A stretch of DNA of 64,000 nucleotides from Hymenobacter sp. HSC-4F20 (GTDB lineage: Bacteria; Bacteroidota; Bacteroidia; Cytophagales; Hymenobacteraceae). Positions 26,646 through 34,436 of the stretch are shown in pieces. The notes below the pieces were generated by a model. It did no database searches. It was not told the DNA's origin and saw nothing but the letters and a program-made list of their open reading frames with translations. Position 1 is the stretch's first letter; every line of letters begins with the position of its first letter. The DNA is taken from NCBI RefSeq assembly GCF_019599275.1, contig NZ_JAHZTD010000001.1:1860001-1924000 (forward strand), written 5' to 3'. The translations under genes were made by a program, and so were the position numbers.

Positions 26646-26958
26646 AGCAGAGGAGGTTTGTAAACTTTTCGAAGAAATCCAGTGTACTTTTGGAACAGCC
26701 GACTACTGGTCAGCATGATTAAGATTAGAGCTTGCTCCTTCGAAAAGGAAGAATATCATCTTAATAATTTGCGCAATCGATGTCGGGAACGTTGCCAATT
26801 TGCTTTCCGGCCCGTTTGAGGCGCTTTGCTTGCCCGGCATTTCGCTTGTTTTCCTACTTTCCGGCATCAGATGTGGTCCTCCGGCCATATTTGGTTTTTG
26901 GATAAAAGTAAGTCCCCACACACCTACGCCTTGTCCCACCTTCCTACTGCTCACACCT
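26646..26958. other. Divergent promoter region between kduD and the LacI-type regulator
   Basis: This 313-bp region separates the two divergent starts and must hold promoters for both. It is AT-richer than the genes around it. The conserved element at 26767-26799 lies 122-154 bp upstream of kduD and 160-192 bp upstream of the regulator start. I did not find unambiguous -33/-7 pairs. Confidence 0.6.
26767..26799 (-). promoter_or_regulatory. Putative LacI-family operator, copy 1
   Basis: On the + strand this reads ATTTGCGCAATCGATG, then TCGGGAACGTTGCCAAT. It contains two dyads centred on CG: the perfect TTGCGCAA and the imperfect GGGAACGTTGCC, both of the shape bound by LacI-family proteins. 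An almost identical 33-nt copy (one mismatch) lies upstream of the second susC. The neighbouring LacI-type gene is the obvious candidate binder; this is inference. Confidence 0.7.
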
Positions 26959-27993
26959 GTGGAAACCTTCACTATCAAAGACATTGCCCGCGAGTTAGGC
27001 ATCTCCACTTCCACGGTATCCCGGGCGCTGCGGGGGAGCTATGAAATCAATCCGGAAACCAAGCGCTTGGTCATGGAGTGCGCCGAGCGGCTCAACTACC
27101 GCCCCAACCCCATTGCCCTGAGTTTGAAGGGTAGCGCCAGCCGGGCCATTGGCGTTATTCTGCCCCAAATAGCCAATTACTTCTTCTCCCAGGCCATCAA
27201 CGGTATTGAGGCCATTGCCTACAACCGGGGCTACCACGTGATTATCTTCCAGAGCCAGGAATCGTACGAGCGGGAAGTGGCCAACGTGCAGCAGTCTATG
27301 TCCAGGAAGGTAGATGGGCTGCTGATGTCGTTGTCCAGCGAAACCTCCGATGTGGCGCACCTGCAGGAAGTGCTGGATAAGAACGTGCCGCTGGTGCTGT
27401 TCGACCGGGTTTCGGCTGAGCTGAACGTAACTAAGGTGGTGGCCGACAATTTCGGGGGGGCCTTTGCGGCTACCGAGCACCTGATTCAGTCAGGCCGGAA
27501 GCGCATTGCTCACCTCACTATTCAGCCCTGGCTCAGCATCACGCAGGAGCGCCTGGCGGGCTACCGCGCCGCCCTGGAGAAATACGGCCTAGAGTTTGAT
27601 GAAAGCCTGATCCGCTACGGCACCTTCGGCCCCGACGAGGTAGGCCCGATGGTGGATGAGCTGATGCGCTACTCGTCGCCGCCCGATGCGTTTTTTACCG
27701 CCTCCGACCGCCTGGCCGTAGGCTGCCTGCAGGCGCTACGGCAGCGCAACCTGCACATTCCCGAAGATGTATCCCTGATCGGCTTTACCAACCTCAACGT
27801 CGCCGAGCTGCTGGCCCCGCCCCTGAGCACGGTGGTACAGCCGGCCACCGAAATCGGGCAGGTAGCGGCCGAACGCCTCATCGACCAGATTGAGCGGAAA
27901 CACCGGGCCCTACCCATCGAAACCGTCAAAATCCCGACGGAGCTTATCGTGCGCAGCTCCACGATGACAAGTAGTGAAGTGGTGAGTTTGTGA
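26959..27993 (+). CDS. LacI/GalR-family transcriptional regulator of the pectin locus
   Basis: A 344-residue LacI-type regulator. The GTG at 26959 (residue VETFTIKDIARELG) is taken as start because the helix-turn-helix begins immediately; the frame to ATG 26800 adds 53 leader-like residues that overlap the operator. The HTH TIKDIARELGISTSTVSRAL and hinge NYRPNPIALSLKG are followed by a periplasmic-binding-protein-like sensor domain (IGVILPQIANYFFSQAINGIE to the end). It lies between two pectin operons and is divergent from kduD; the shared operator suggests it controls both arms and itself, with a uronate intermediate such as KDG as a plausible but unproven inducer. The last codons overlap a TGAGTG-type repeat. 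Confidence 0.88.
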   Translation: METFTIKDIARELGISTSTVSRALRGSYEINPETKRLVMECAERLNYRPNPIALSLKGSASRAIGVILPQIANYFFSQAINGIEAIAYNRGYHVIIFQSQESYEREVANVQQSMSRKVDGLLMSLSSETSDVAHLQEVLDKNVPLVLFDRVSAELNVTKVVADNFGGAFAATEHLIQSGRKRIAHLTIQPWLSITQERLAGYRAALEKYGLEFDESLIRYGTFGPDEVGPMVDELMRYSSPPDAFFTASDRLAVGCLQALRQRNLHIPEDVSLIGFTNLNVAELLAPPLSTVVQPATEIGQVAAERLIDQIERKHRALPIETVKIPTELIVRSSTMTSSEVVSL

Positions 27994-28025
27994 AGTTGTG
28001 AGGTTGATGATAAGGAAGAAGAAAC

Positions 28026-28117
28026 TGTCATCCTGAGCACAGCGAAGGACCTCTACCGCTTCGTTATAACGGCGAAATTACCTTCAGTAGAGGTCCTTCG
28101 CTGTGCTCAGGATGACA
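28026..28117. repeat. Perfect 31-bp palindromic hairpin, type A, copy 2
   Basis: Arms 28026-28056 and 28087-28117 are perfect reverse complements with a 30-nt spacer. The outer TGTCATCCTGAGC and GCGAAGGACCTCTAC words match the copy at 13767-13868; CACA replaces CTAG-type bases between them. It lies between the convergent ends of the LacI-type gene and the GH43 gene, where it could serve as a two-way terminator. Type D-like arms flank it (lacI stop side, and 28131-28160). Confidence 0.88.
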
Positions 28118-28161
28118 CGGGCGTTTTCTACTTCACTTGTTCACTCACATACTCATTTACT

Positions 28162-29784
28162 TTACTCCACCCGGAACCAGTCGATGTCAGCGTTGCCGGA
28201 GTCGTTGAACTTGCTGGGACGGGTAGCAAATAGGCCGACTTTGGCCCCAATCCACTTGCCTTCGCGGGCTTGAAACTCTTGGCCGAGTGGCTGGAACGTC
28301 TGCCCATCGTAGCTGTAGCTGAACTGGCACTTGGCACCGGCTTTTACGGCCACGCGCAGGTAGAGGGGCTGCTTGGACTGGGCGGTGGGCACTTCCACGG
28401 CGGGCGTGGTAATTTCGGCCGAACCTTTGTCGGCGTTCAGGCAAGTACTTTGGCTGAGCTGCAGTTTGCCACCTTGGTTGGTTAGGGAGAGGTAGGCATA
28501 GTCTAGCCCCATCATCAGTAACCCTACTTTTTCGCCTTCTACCCGCGGGGTGAAGGTGAGCTTGGTGGTAGCCGTAAATACATCGGCCGGCAGCTTTTGC
28601 ATCAAGAGGTTAGGCACCTGCCAGAGGTTTTTGGCTCCTTCGGGGGGTAGCACAGAGTAGAGGCGCAGGTAGCCTTGCGGGCCGTTGAGGTACGCCCAGT
28701 AATCCTGTGGGTTGGCGTGCCACTGCCACTGCAGCCCCAACTGGTTACTGCTGAACTCATCGGAAGTAGGTGGGGTAGCCAGGGGCTGCGTTTTGCCTTT
28801 GATGTTGGGCTTGCGGTAGGTTAGCACTGGCTGGCCCTTGCCGTCACCATCAGGATCCTCCCCAATAACGGGCCAGTCGTTTTTCCACTGCATGGGCTGC
28901 AGGTGCACCACCCGGCCGTAGGGCCCCTGGTCCTGGAAGTGCAAAAACCAGTCCTCACCGGCGTTGGTATCCACCCAGGCACCCTGGTGCGGACCGTTGA
29001 TGGGTGTCTTGCCCTGGTCCATCACAATGCGCTCCTCGTAGGGACCGTACACGTTTTTGGAGCGCAACACCAGCTGCCAGCCGGTGGGCACGCCGCCCGC
29101 CGGGGCAAAAATGTAATAGTAGCCGTGGCGCTTGTAAAACTTTGGTCCTTCTAGCGTGGGGTGGCCCTGGTGCCCATCAAACACCAGCGCATCGGGGCCG
29201 GTCAGGCTCAGGCCGTCCGGGGCCATCGGCGACACGGCCAGAATGGTTTTGATGCCCGCCCGGGAGCCCGCGAAGCCGTGTACAAGGTAAGCGCGGCCAT
29301 CTTCGTCCCAGAGCGGGCAGGGGTCAATCCAGCCCTTGGCTTCCTTGATGCACACGGGCGTACTCCAGGGCCCGGCCGGATTCTTGGCCTTGGTAACAAA
29401 GATGCCTAGGTCGGGGTCGGGGTAGTAGATGTAGTACTCCTTACTGTGGTAGCGAATGGCCGGAGCCCACACACCATTGCCGTGCTGGGGCTCGTTATAG
29501 CGCGCTTTGGGCAGTTGCTCCGTAAACGCCGCCCCAATGAGAGTCCAGTTGACCAGGTCGCGGGAGTGCAGGATTTGCAGGCCTGGCGCGGCATTAAAGC
29601 TCGACGAAGTGAAGTAGTAATCCTCTCCTACCCGCACCACATCAGGGTCGGAGTAATCGGCGTAAAGGACCGGGTTTTTGTAGGTGCCGTTGCCCAAGTC
29701 GGGCACCCACACTTTCGATAAGGAAGATTGGGCCCAGGAGCCCAGCGGCAAGAGCAGCAGTAGTAGGGAAAGAAGCCGGAGCAT
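28162..29784 (-). CDS. Secreted glycoside hydrolase family 43 enzyme
   Basis: A 540-residue protein with a signal peptide (MLRLLSLLLLLLPLGSWAQ); the ATG at 29784 is used because it opens this signal. The five-bladed propeller of GH43 is evident, with the general base Asp in YSDPDVVRVGEDYY, the pKa-modulating Asp in GWIDPCPLWDEDG and the general acid Glu in TLEGPKFYKR. The C-terminal ~190 residues form a concanavalin-like beta-sandwich (FTPRVEGEKVGLLMMGLDYAYLSL), common in GH43 xylosidase/arabinofuranosidase subfamilies. In this pectin locus it may remove arabinose, xylose or galactose side chains; the sugar cannot be decided from sequence. Last gene of the second arm. Confidence 0.9.
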   Translation of the reverse strand: MLRLLSLLLLLLPLGSWAQSSLSKVWVPDLGNGTYKNPVLYADYSDPDVVRVGEDYYFTSSSFNAAPGLQILHSRDLVNWTLIGAAFTEQLPKARYNEPQHGNGVWAPAIRYHSKEYYIYYPDPDLGIFVTKAKNPAGPWSTPVCIKEAKGWIDPCPLWDEDGRAYLVHGFAGSRAGIKTILAVSPMAPDGLSLTGPDALVFDGHQGHPTLEGPKFYKRHGYYYIFAPAGGVPTGWQLVLRSKNVYGPYEERIVMDQGKTPINGPHQGAWVDTNAGEDWFLHFQDQGPYGRVVHLQPMQWKNDWPVIGEDPDGDGKGQPVLTYRKPNIKGKTQPLATPPTSDEFSSNQLGLQWQWHANPQDYWAYLNGPQGYLRLYSVLPPEGAKNLWQVPNLLMQKLPADVFTATTKLTFTPRVEGEKVGLLMMGLDYAYLSLTNQGGKLQLSQSTCLNADKGSAEITTPAVEVPTAQSKQPLYLRVAVKAGAKCQFSYSYDGQTFQPLGQEFQAREGKWIGAKVGLFATRPSKFNDSGNADIDWFRVE

Positions 29785-29913
29785 AGGCAGCAAGAAGGGG
29801 TAGCAGAAACCCAGAGGAAAGGATTGCCATTCTAGGTAAAGTAGAATGGCCCAAAGCAATGCGCCCCGACAACTGCTCCACTCACCTGAGCCAGTTGCCG
29901 GGGCGCTACCTGT

Positions 29914-31848
29914 TTAGCGACCTGCCTGTTGCAGCAGCCAGGTTGCCAGGTCTTTTGCCGCTTGGAAGTTCTGGTACTCAGCCGGAATCTTGCGGCCATC
30001 TACATACTCATTGTAGAGCCAAGGGTCGCCTACTGCAAAGACGGTGCCCTTCCCTACTTTGGCCGTAGCGATGATAACATTGCCCTCCTGCGTAATAAGG
30101 GATTGAGCCGGCGCTTTCACATCCAACGGGGCCAACTCCTTGATATAGGCCGCGCGGGCATTTTTAAACACGGCATTGCCAGCGGGCAGCGCTACTTTTC
30201 CCTGCTCAAACTGGCTGCCTTTTACCATGTTCAGGTTCAGAGGCTTAAACTGAATACCGAAGGCCTGCGCCAGCGTATTAAAGCGCGGAATCTCGCAGTT
30301 GCTGGTATCATTAGCCATGAGTACCAGCGTGCCGCCGTCCTTCACCCACTTGGTCAGGGCTTGCACATCGGCGGGCTGCACGAAGTTGGGCTTGGGCGTC
30401 TCCTTTTTGGTGTCGGGGTCCACGATGATGTAGACGTTGATGCCTTTGAGGGAGGTAGCGGTGGGCGCGGTGCTGATGGTGGCGGTTTTGGCGCCCAGGT
30501 CGCGGAACTGCTGGCCCCAAAAGTAGAAGCCGCCGTGGGTGCGGTCTTGCCAGGTGTAGTGCCAGGTTTCCTCCTGCCCGCTGAGGGCGTTCTTGCGCAG
30601 CTCGTGGTTAAAGTAGTTGTCCACGGCTACCGTTTTGCCCTTGCCCAGGGCGGTTTCGGCGGCCACTTCCATTTCCAGGCTGGCCAGAATAAACGGCCCT
30701 ACCCCCTTCAAATCGTTTTTCCGCAGGGGCTCCGAGAGGTAGTACTCGAAGCTACCGTCGCGGTAGGGGTTGCCGCCGAGGCCGCCTACGCTTACCGTGC
30801 CGTTGAAGGCCAGCGCGTTGTTGGCTTCGGTGCTTACAAAGGTTTTCAGCAGGCCGTCGTAGCCTTTGCGGGCCACGTCGGCGTACTTTTTATCGAGGTA
30901 GCCCATGCGCACGCCCTTCTGCAGGAAATACACAAACATGCTGCTGCCCGAGGCCTCCTGGTAGTTGCCTTTGCGCGAAGCTTGGTCGACCACCAAGGCC
31001 CAGGTACCGGTTTTTGGGTCCTGATACTTGGCCAACACGGGAGCCAGGCGCTGCACATCCTTGATGAGTTGCTGGCGCTGCGGGTGGTTCTCGGGGAAGT
31101 AGTCCAGCACATCAACCAGCGCCATAGCGTACCAGCCCATGCCCCGGTCCCAGAAGTTCGGCGACTGGCCGGTGGTTTTGTTAGCCCACTTCTGTTCCCG
31201 GCTTTCATCGTAGCCATGATAGAGCAGGCCGGTTTTGGGGTCCACTAGGTTCTTTTCGATAAGAGCAAATTGCTTAGCTACGTCATCGAAGCCAGCGGGC
31301 TGGTTGAACACCTTGCTGTACTCGGCATAGAAGGGCTCAGCCATGTAGAGGCCATCTAGCCACATTTGGTTGGGGTACACCTTCTTGTGCCAGAAACCGC
31401 CGGCCTTCGTACGAGGCTGTCCTTCTAGCTGCTTGCGAAGAAGCTGGGCCGCCTTCTGGTACTTCTCAGCCTGGGGCACCGACATTTGCCCTACCGTGAG
31501 CAGAGCGTGGCCAGTCGTGAGGTTGTCGAGGTTGTAGTCTTCCAGCTTGTAGGTCCGGATGGTGCCATCGGGGCGTACAAACTGGTCGAGGTCTTTCTGG
31601 ATGTAGGTGAAGTAGCGGGCGTCGCCGGTGCGCTGCCACACCCGTTCCAGGGCCTTGAGCATTAGCCCTTGCTCGTAGTCCCAGCGAGCCGTTTTGCGGT
31701 TACCAATCAGAATAGAATCGGGGTGCCAGCTGATAAAGGCGTCCGCCATGCGCTGCGACATGGGCCGCGAGGTAGCGGGTGTAGTCTGGGCTTGGGTTGA
31801 CAGAGAAGCGAGCAGCAGGCCGGAAAGAAGGAAGCGGCGGGAGAGCAT
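29914..31848 (-). CDS. Secreted GH105 unsaturated rhamnogalacturonyl hydrolase with C-terminal DUF4350-like domain
   Basis: A 644-residue protein with a signal peptide (MLSRRFLLSGLLLASLSTQA). Residues ~28-400 match the GH105 (alpha/alpha)6 barrel: RWDYEQGLMLKALERV, the catalytic Asp in MWLDGLYMAEPF (Asp165), His211 in YHGYDES, and FWDRGMGWYAMAL. It would release the unsaturated galacturonate end left by lyases on rhamnogalacturonan. The C-terminal ~200 residues (NVYIIVDPDTKKE; WVKDGGTLVLMANDTSN; GKGTVFAVGDPWLYNEY) form a DUF4350/glutaminase-like domain that usually accompanies such hydrolases. It lies between the CE12-GH28 and GH43 genes; a 38-bp hairpin is just upstream. Confidence 0.92.
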   Translation of the reverse strand: MLSRRFLLSGLLLASLSTQAQTTPATSRPMSQRMADAFISWHPDSILIGNRKTARWDYEQGLMLKALERVWQRTGDARYFTYIQKDLDQFVRPDGTIRTYKLEDYNLDNLTTGHALLTVGQMSVPQAEKYQKAAQLLRKQLEGQPRTKAGGFWHKKVYPNQMWLDGLYMAEPFYAEYSKVFNQPAGFDDVAKQFALIEKNLVDPKTGLLYHGYDESREQKWANKTTGQSPNFWDRGMGWYAMALVDVLDYFPENHPQRQQLIKDVQRLAPVLAKYQDPKTGTWALVVDQASRKGNYQEASGSSMFVYFLQKGVRMGYLDKKYADVARKGYDGLLKTFVSTEANNALAFNGTVSVGGLGGNPYRDGSFEYYLSEPLRKNDLKGVGPFILASLEMEVAAETALGKGKTVAVDNYFNHELRKNALSGQEETWHYTWQDRTHGGFYFWGQQFRDLGAKTATISTAPTATSLKGINVYIIVDPDTKKETPKPNFVQPADVQALTKWVKDGGTLVLMANDTSNCEIPRFNTLAQAFGIQFKPLNLNMVKGSQFEQGKVALPAGNAVFKNARAAYIKELAPLDVKAPAQSLITQEGNVIIATAKVGKGTVFAVGDPWLYNEYVDGRKIPAEYQNFQAAKDLATWLLQQAGR

Positions 31849-31874
31849 GGGTAGGGAGAGTTAATCTTATGAAC

Positions 31875-31967
31875 GTCATGTCGAGCTGGTCGAGACATCT
31901 CGCGTGCTGACGTTGTAATGGCATTCAGACGTCAGCACGCGAGATGTCTCGACCAGCTCGACATGAC
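31875..31967. repeat. Perfect 38-bp palindromic hairpin, type C
   Basis: Arms 31875-31912 and 31930-31967 are perfect reverse complements separated by 17 nt. Core words are GTCATGTCGAGCTGGTCGAG and ACATCTCGCG. It lies between the CE12-GH28 and GH105 genes, within one transcription unit. The sequence differs from types A, B and D, apart from the GTCAT start shared with type A. Only one copy is present in this window. Confidence 0.88.
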
Positions 31968-32042
31968 ATTCGGCAATATGATACTGCTATGAAGTTTCTT
32001 GCAAGAACAATACTTCGTGGTTTCGCGGCTCTCGTACTCGGT

Positions 32043-34379
32043 TTACCGCTGAGAAACCGTCACCACTTTCTTCGCTACCTTCTCCCCCATTTCTACACCT
32101 TTTTTGGCGGCTTTGGTGTCGGTGTTCCGCAGAACTACGGCTTTGCTGCGAGCGCCCGTAACGCGCAGAAGCAGCTCGGCGCCGGGGGCATAGCGAATGT
32201 TGTCGAGGCTGATGTTGCGGCTGTTCTGGATTTCCATTACCGGCTTGGTTTCCCTGGAAATCAGCGTTACGTTTTTCAGGCGGATACCGTCAGCTTCCTG
32301 ACACACGAGGCCCTTGTTGCTTTCCAGCACGGCGTTTTCAATGTCCACGTCTTGGATGGCCATTTCCGGTAGTCCACGCACCAGAATACCAGTGTTAGCG
32401 CCCTTGCAGGTCACGTTTTTGATGCGGAAGCTCTTGAACTGCGGGGTGCCTTCGTTCAGGGGCTCGGCCTTGATTTCCGGGATGCCAAAGGCCTCGCCGT
32501 TCACCTGCACGGGGTCTTTGGCGGCGTAGTACATGTCAAATAGGATGGCCTCACCGGCAATGTCGGTCATGTCCACGCCATCCACGAAGATGTTTTCTAC
32601 TACCCCGCCGCGGCCCCGGGTAGTTTTGAAGCGCAGGCCCACATCGGTGCCCATGAAGGTGCAGTTGCTCACGTAGAGGTTGCGCGCCCCGCCCGACATT
32701 TCCGAGCCGATTACGAAGCCGCCGTGGGCGTGGTACACTTTCGTGTCGCGGATGATGAAGTTCTCGGTGGGCACGCCGCGCTTGCGGCCTTCCTCGTCGC
32801 GGCCCGACTTGATGCAGATACCGTCGTCGCCCACGTCGAAGATGCAGCCTTCCACCAGCCCGTTGCGGCACGATTCCAGATCGAGGGCGTCGGTATTCTG
32901 GCCGTACCAGGGGTTTTTGGCCGTCACGTTGCGCAGGGTGATGTTGTCGCAGAGCAGGGGGTGAATGGTCCAGGCCGGAGAGTTTTGGATGGTGAAGCCC
33001 TCCAGCAAAATCTGCTTGCAGCGCTGCAGGCTGAGCATGTTGGGTCGCAGAAAATCCTTGAACTCCTGGTATTTGCTGTAATCGGGTTGCTGGCCGGCCG
33101 GAATGGTCCAGGGCTTGTTGAGGGTAGAGCCTTTCAGGGAGCTAGCCGAGGGATACCAGGTAGTACCCTTCTCATCCACTACCCCACCCGACTTCACCAA
33201 CCGCTGCCACTGGCCGGCGTTCAGCTTTTCCTTTTTCACCATGCGCCAGGCGTCGCCGGCCCCATCGAAGGTGCCCTGGCCGGTAATGGCAATGTTTTCG
33301 AGGTCGTAGCCCGAAATGGGCGACTGGTTGCGCACGGCATCCTCGCCTTCCCAGTTGGTTTTGATGAGCTGGTAGTCGGAGAGTTTGTTGCTGAATTGCA
33401 CCAGGGCGCCTTTGGCCACGTGCAGGTTCACGTTGCTTTTTAGCTGAATGGGGCCGGTCAGCCAGAGGCCGCGCGGCACCAGCACTACCCCACCCTGCTT
33501 GCTGCAGTCGTCAATGGCTTTGCGGAAGGCTTCGGTGTTCAGGGTCTGCCCGTCGGCTACGGCCCCGTACTTGGTAATGTTAAAGGTATCCTTGCGGAAA
33601 TAGGGCTGCAGTACCACGGGTAGGTCATACTGATATTTGCCCGCGAAGGCCAAGGGCTGCAGGTGCGAGGCAATGCCCAGGTTCTGCTTTTTCACATCTT
33701 GAGCTACCAGCTGGGCCACACGCTCTGCCCCGTAGGCCGAGAAGTGGGTGTTGTCGAGCTTGGTGTTGTTAGCGCCGTTCTGGTAACTCCAGAACAGGGG
33801 CTTGCTACCCGCGTCGCCGAGCTGGGAGTACATCGCCCAGCTAGTTTCGTGCAGGTCGATTACTGGCACCTTCTGAGCTTTCGCTACTTCCTTTACTACC
33901 CCGGGGTAGTCGCCGTGGTCGTCCTTGCGCTTGCCTTGCTCATCGAAGTAGCGGCGGCCCACGGGCGTCAGCAGCACCGGGTTAGCGCCTTTGGCGCGAG
34001 CTTCCTGCACGTAGCGGGTCAGGTTTTGGCGGTAGGCGGTTTTGGGCGCGGCGTAGCGGGCCGTGTCTTCCTGCTTGGAGTCGTTGTGGCCGAACTGAAT
34101 GAACACCCAGTCGCCGGGCTTCACTTGCTCCAGCACTTTAGCCCAGCGGCCTTCGTGGCGGAAGTTGCGGGTGCTGCGGCCGTTCATGGCGTGGTTCTGA
34201 ATGGTCACGCCCTCATCGAAATACTGCTTAAAGTACATGCCCCAGCCACGCTCGGCTTTGTCCAGGGGCTTGTCGGACATGGTGGAGTCGCCGACCAGGA
34301 AAATGGTGGTTTTCTTGTCCGCGGCGGGCCGGAAGGCCAGCAGCAGGACGGCAAGAAACAGAACGGTGAGTTGTTTCAT
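32043..34379 (-). CDS. Secreted CE12 rhamnogalacturonan acetylesterase - GH28 polygalacturonase fusion
   Basis: A 778-residue two-enzyme protein with a short signal peptide (MKQLTVLFLAVLLLAFRPAA). Residues ~24-230 are an SGNH hydrolase of CE12 type: GDSTMSD with Ser32, the Gly/Asn blocks NHAMNGRS and FGHNDS, and the catalytic His in NTHFSAYGAERVAQ. Residues ~263-770 are a GH28 right-handed beta-helix: ITKYGAVADG, NTDALDLES (Asp496), VGDDGICIKSG (Asp517/518), AHGGFVIGSE (His551) and RFKTTRGRGG. The protein would deacetylate rhamnogalacturonan and hydrolyse galacturonic linkages. A terminator between susD and this gene may lower its expression relative to the transporter pair. Confidence 0.93.
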   Translation of the reverse strand: MKQLTVLFLAVLLLAFRPAADKKTTIFLVGDSTMSDKPLDKAERGWGMYFKQYFDEGVTIQNHAMNGRSTRNFRHEGRWAKVLEQVKPGDWVFIQFGHNDSKQEDTARYAAPKTAYRQNLTRYVQEARAKGANPVLLTPVGRRYFDEQGKRKDDHGDYPGVVKEVAKAQKVPVIDLHETSWAMYSQLGDAGSKPLFWSYQNGANNTKLDNTHFSAYGAERVAQLVAQDVKKQNLGIASHLQPLAFAGKYQYDLPVVLQPYFRKDTFNITKYGAVADGQTLNTEAFRKAIDDCSKQGGVVLVPRGLWLTGPIQLKSNVNLHVAKGALVQFSNKLSDYQLIKTNWEGEDAVRNQSPISGYDLENIAITGQGTFDGAGDAWRMVKKEKLNAGQWQRLVKSGGVVDEKGTTWYPSASSLKGSTLNKPWTIPAGQQPDYSKYQEFKDFLRPNMLSLQRCKQILLEGFTIQNSPAWTIHPLLCDNITLRNVTAKNPWYGQNTDALDLESCRNGLVEGCIFDVGDDGICIKSGRDEEGRKRGVPTENFIIRDTKVYHAHGGFVIGSEMSGGARNLYVSNCTFMGTDVGLRFKTTRGRGGVVENIFVDGVDMTDIAGEAILFDMYYAAKDPVQVNGEAFGIPEIKAEPLNEGTPQFKSFRIKNVTCKGANTGILVRGLPEMAIQDVDIENAVLESNKGLVCQEADGIRLKNVTLISRETKPVMEIQNSRNISLDNIRYAPGAELLLRVTGARSKAVVLRNTDTKAAKKGVEMGEKVAKKVVTVSQR

Positions 34380-34385
34380 AGAAGT

Positions 34386-34426
34386 AAAAAAGCCTGGTCA
34401 GCCCAACGTTTGCCGGCCTGACCAGG
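34386..34426 (-). terminator. Intrinsic terminator inside the second pectin operon
   Basis: CCTGGTCAG (34393-34401) pairs perfectly with CTGACCAGG (34418-34426); on the - strand the stem is followed by six T (complement of 34386-34391). It lies in the 57-bp gap after the second susD, so some transcripts likely stop there and the downstream enzyme genes are made in lower amounts. Confidence 0.8.
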
Positions 34427-34436
34427 GTAGGAAATA

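Noticed and set aside
26800..26958. N-terminal extension of the LacI-type regulator
   Set aside because: The helix-turn-helix starts at the GTG at 26959; the 53 extra residues have no homologous character and begin next to the operator.
12059..31967. Palindromic elements as a CRISPR array or insertion sequence ends
   Set aside because: They are single hairpins without regularly spaced repeats, cas genes, transposase frames or target duplications.
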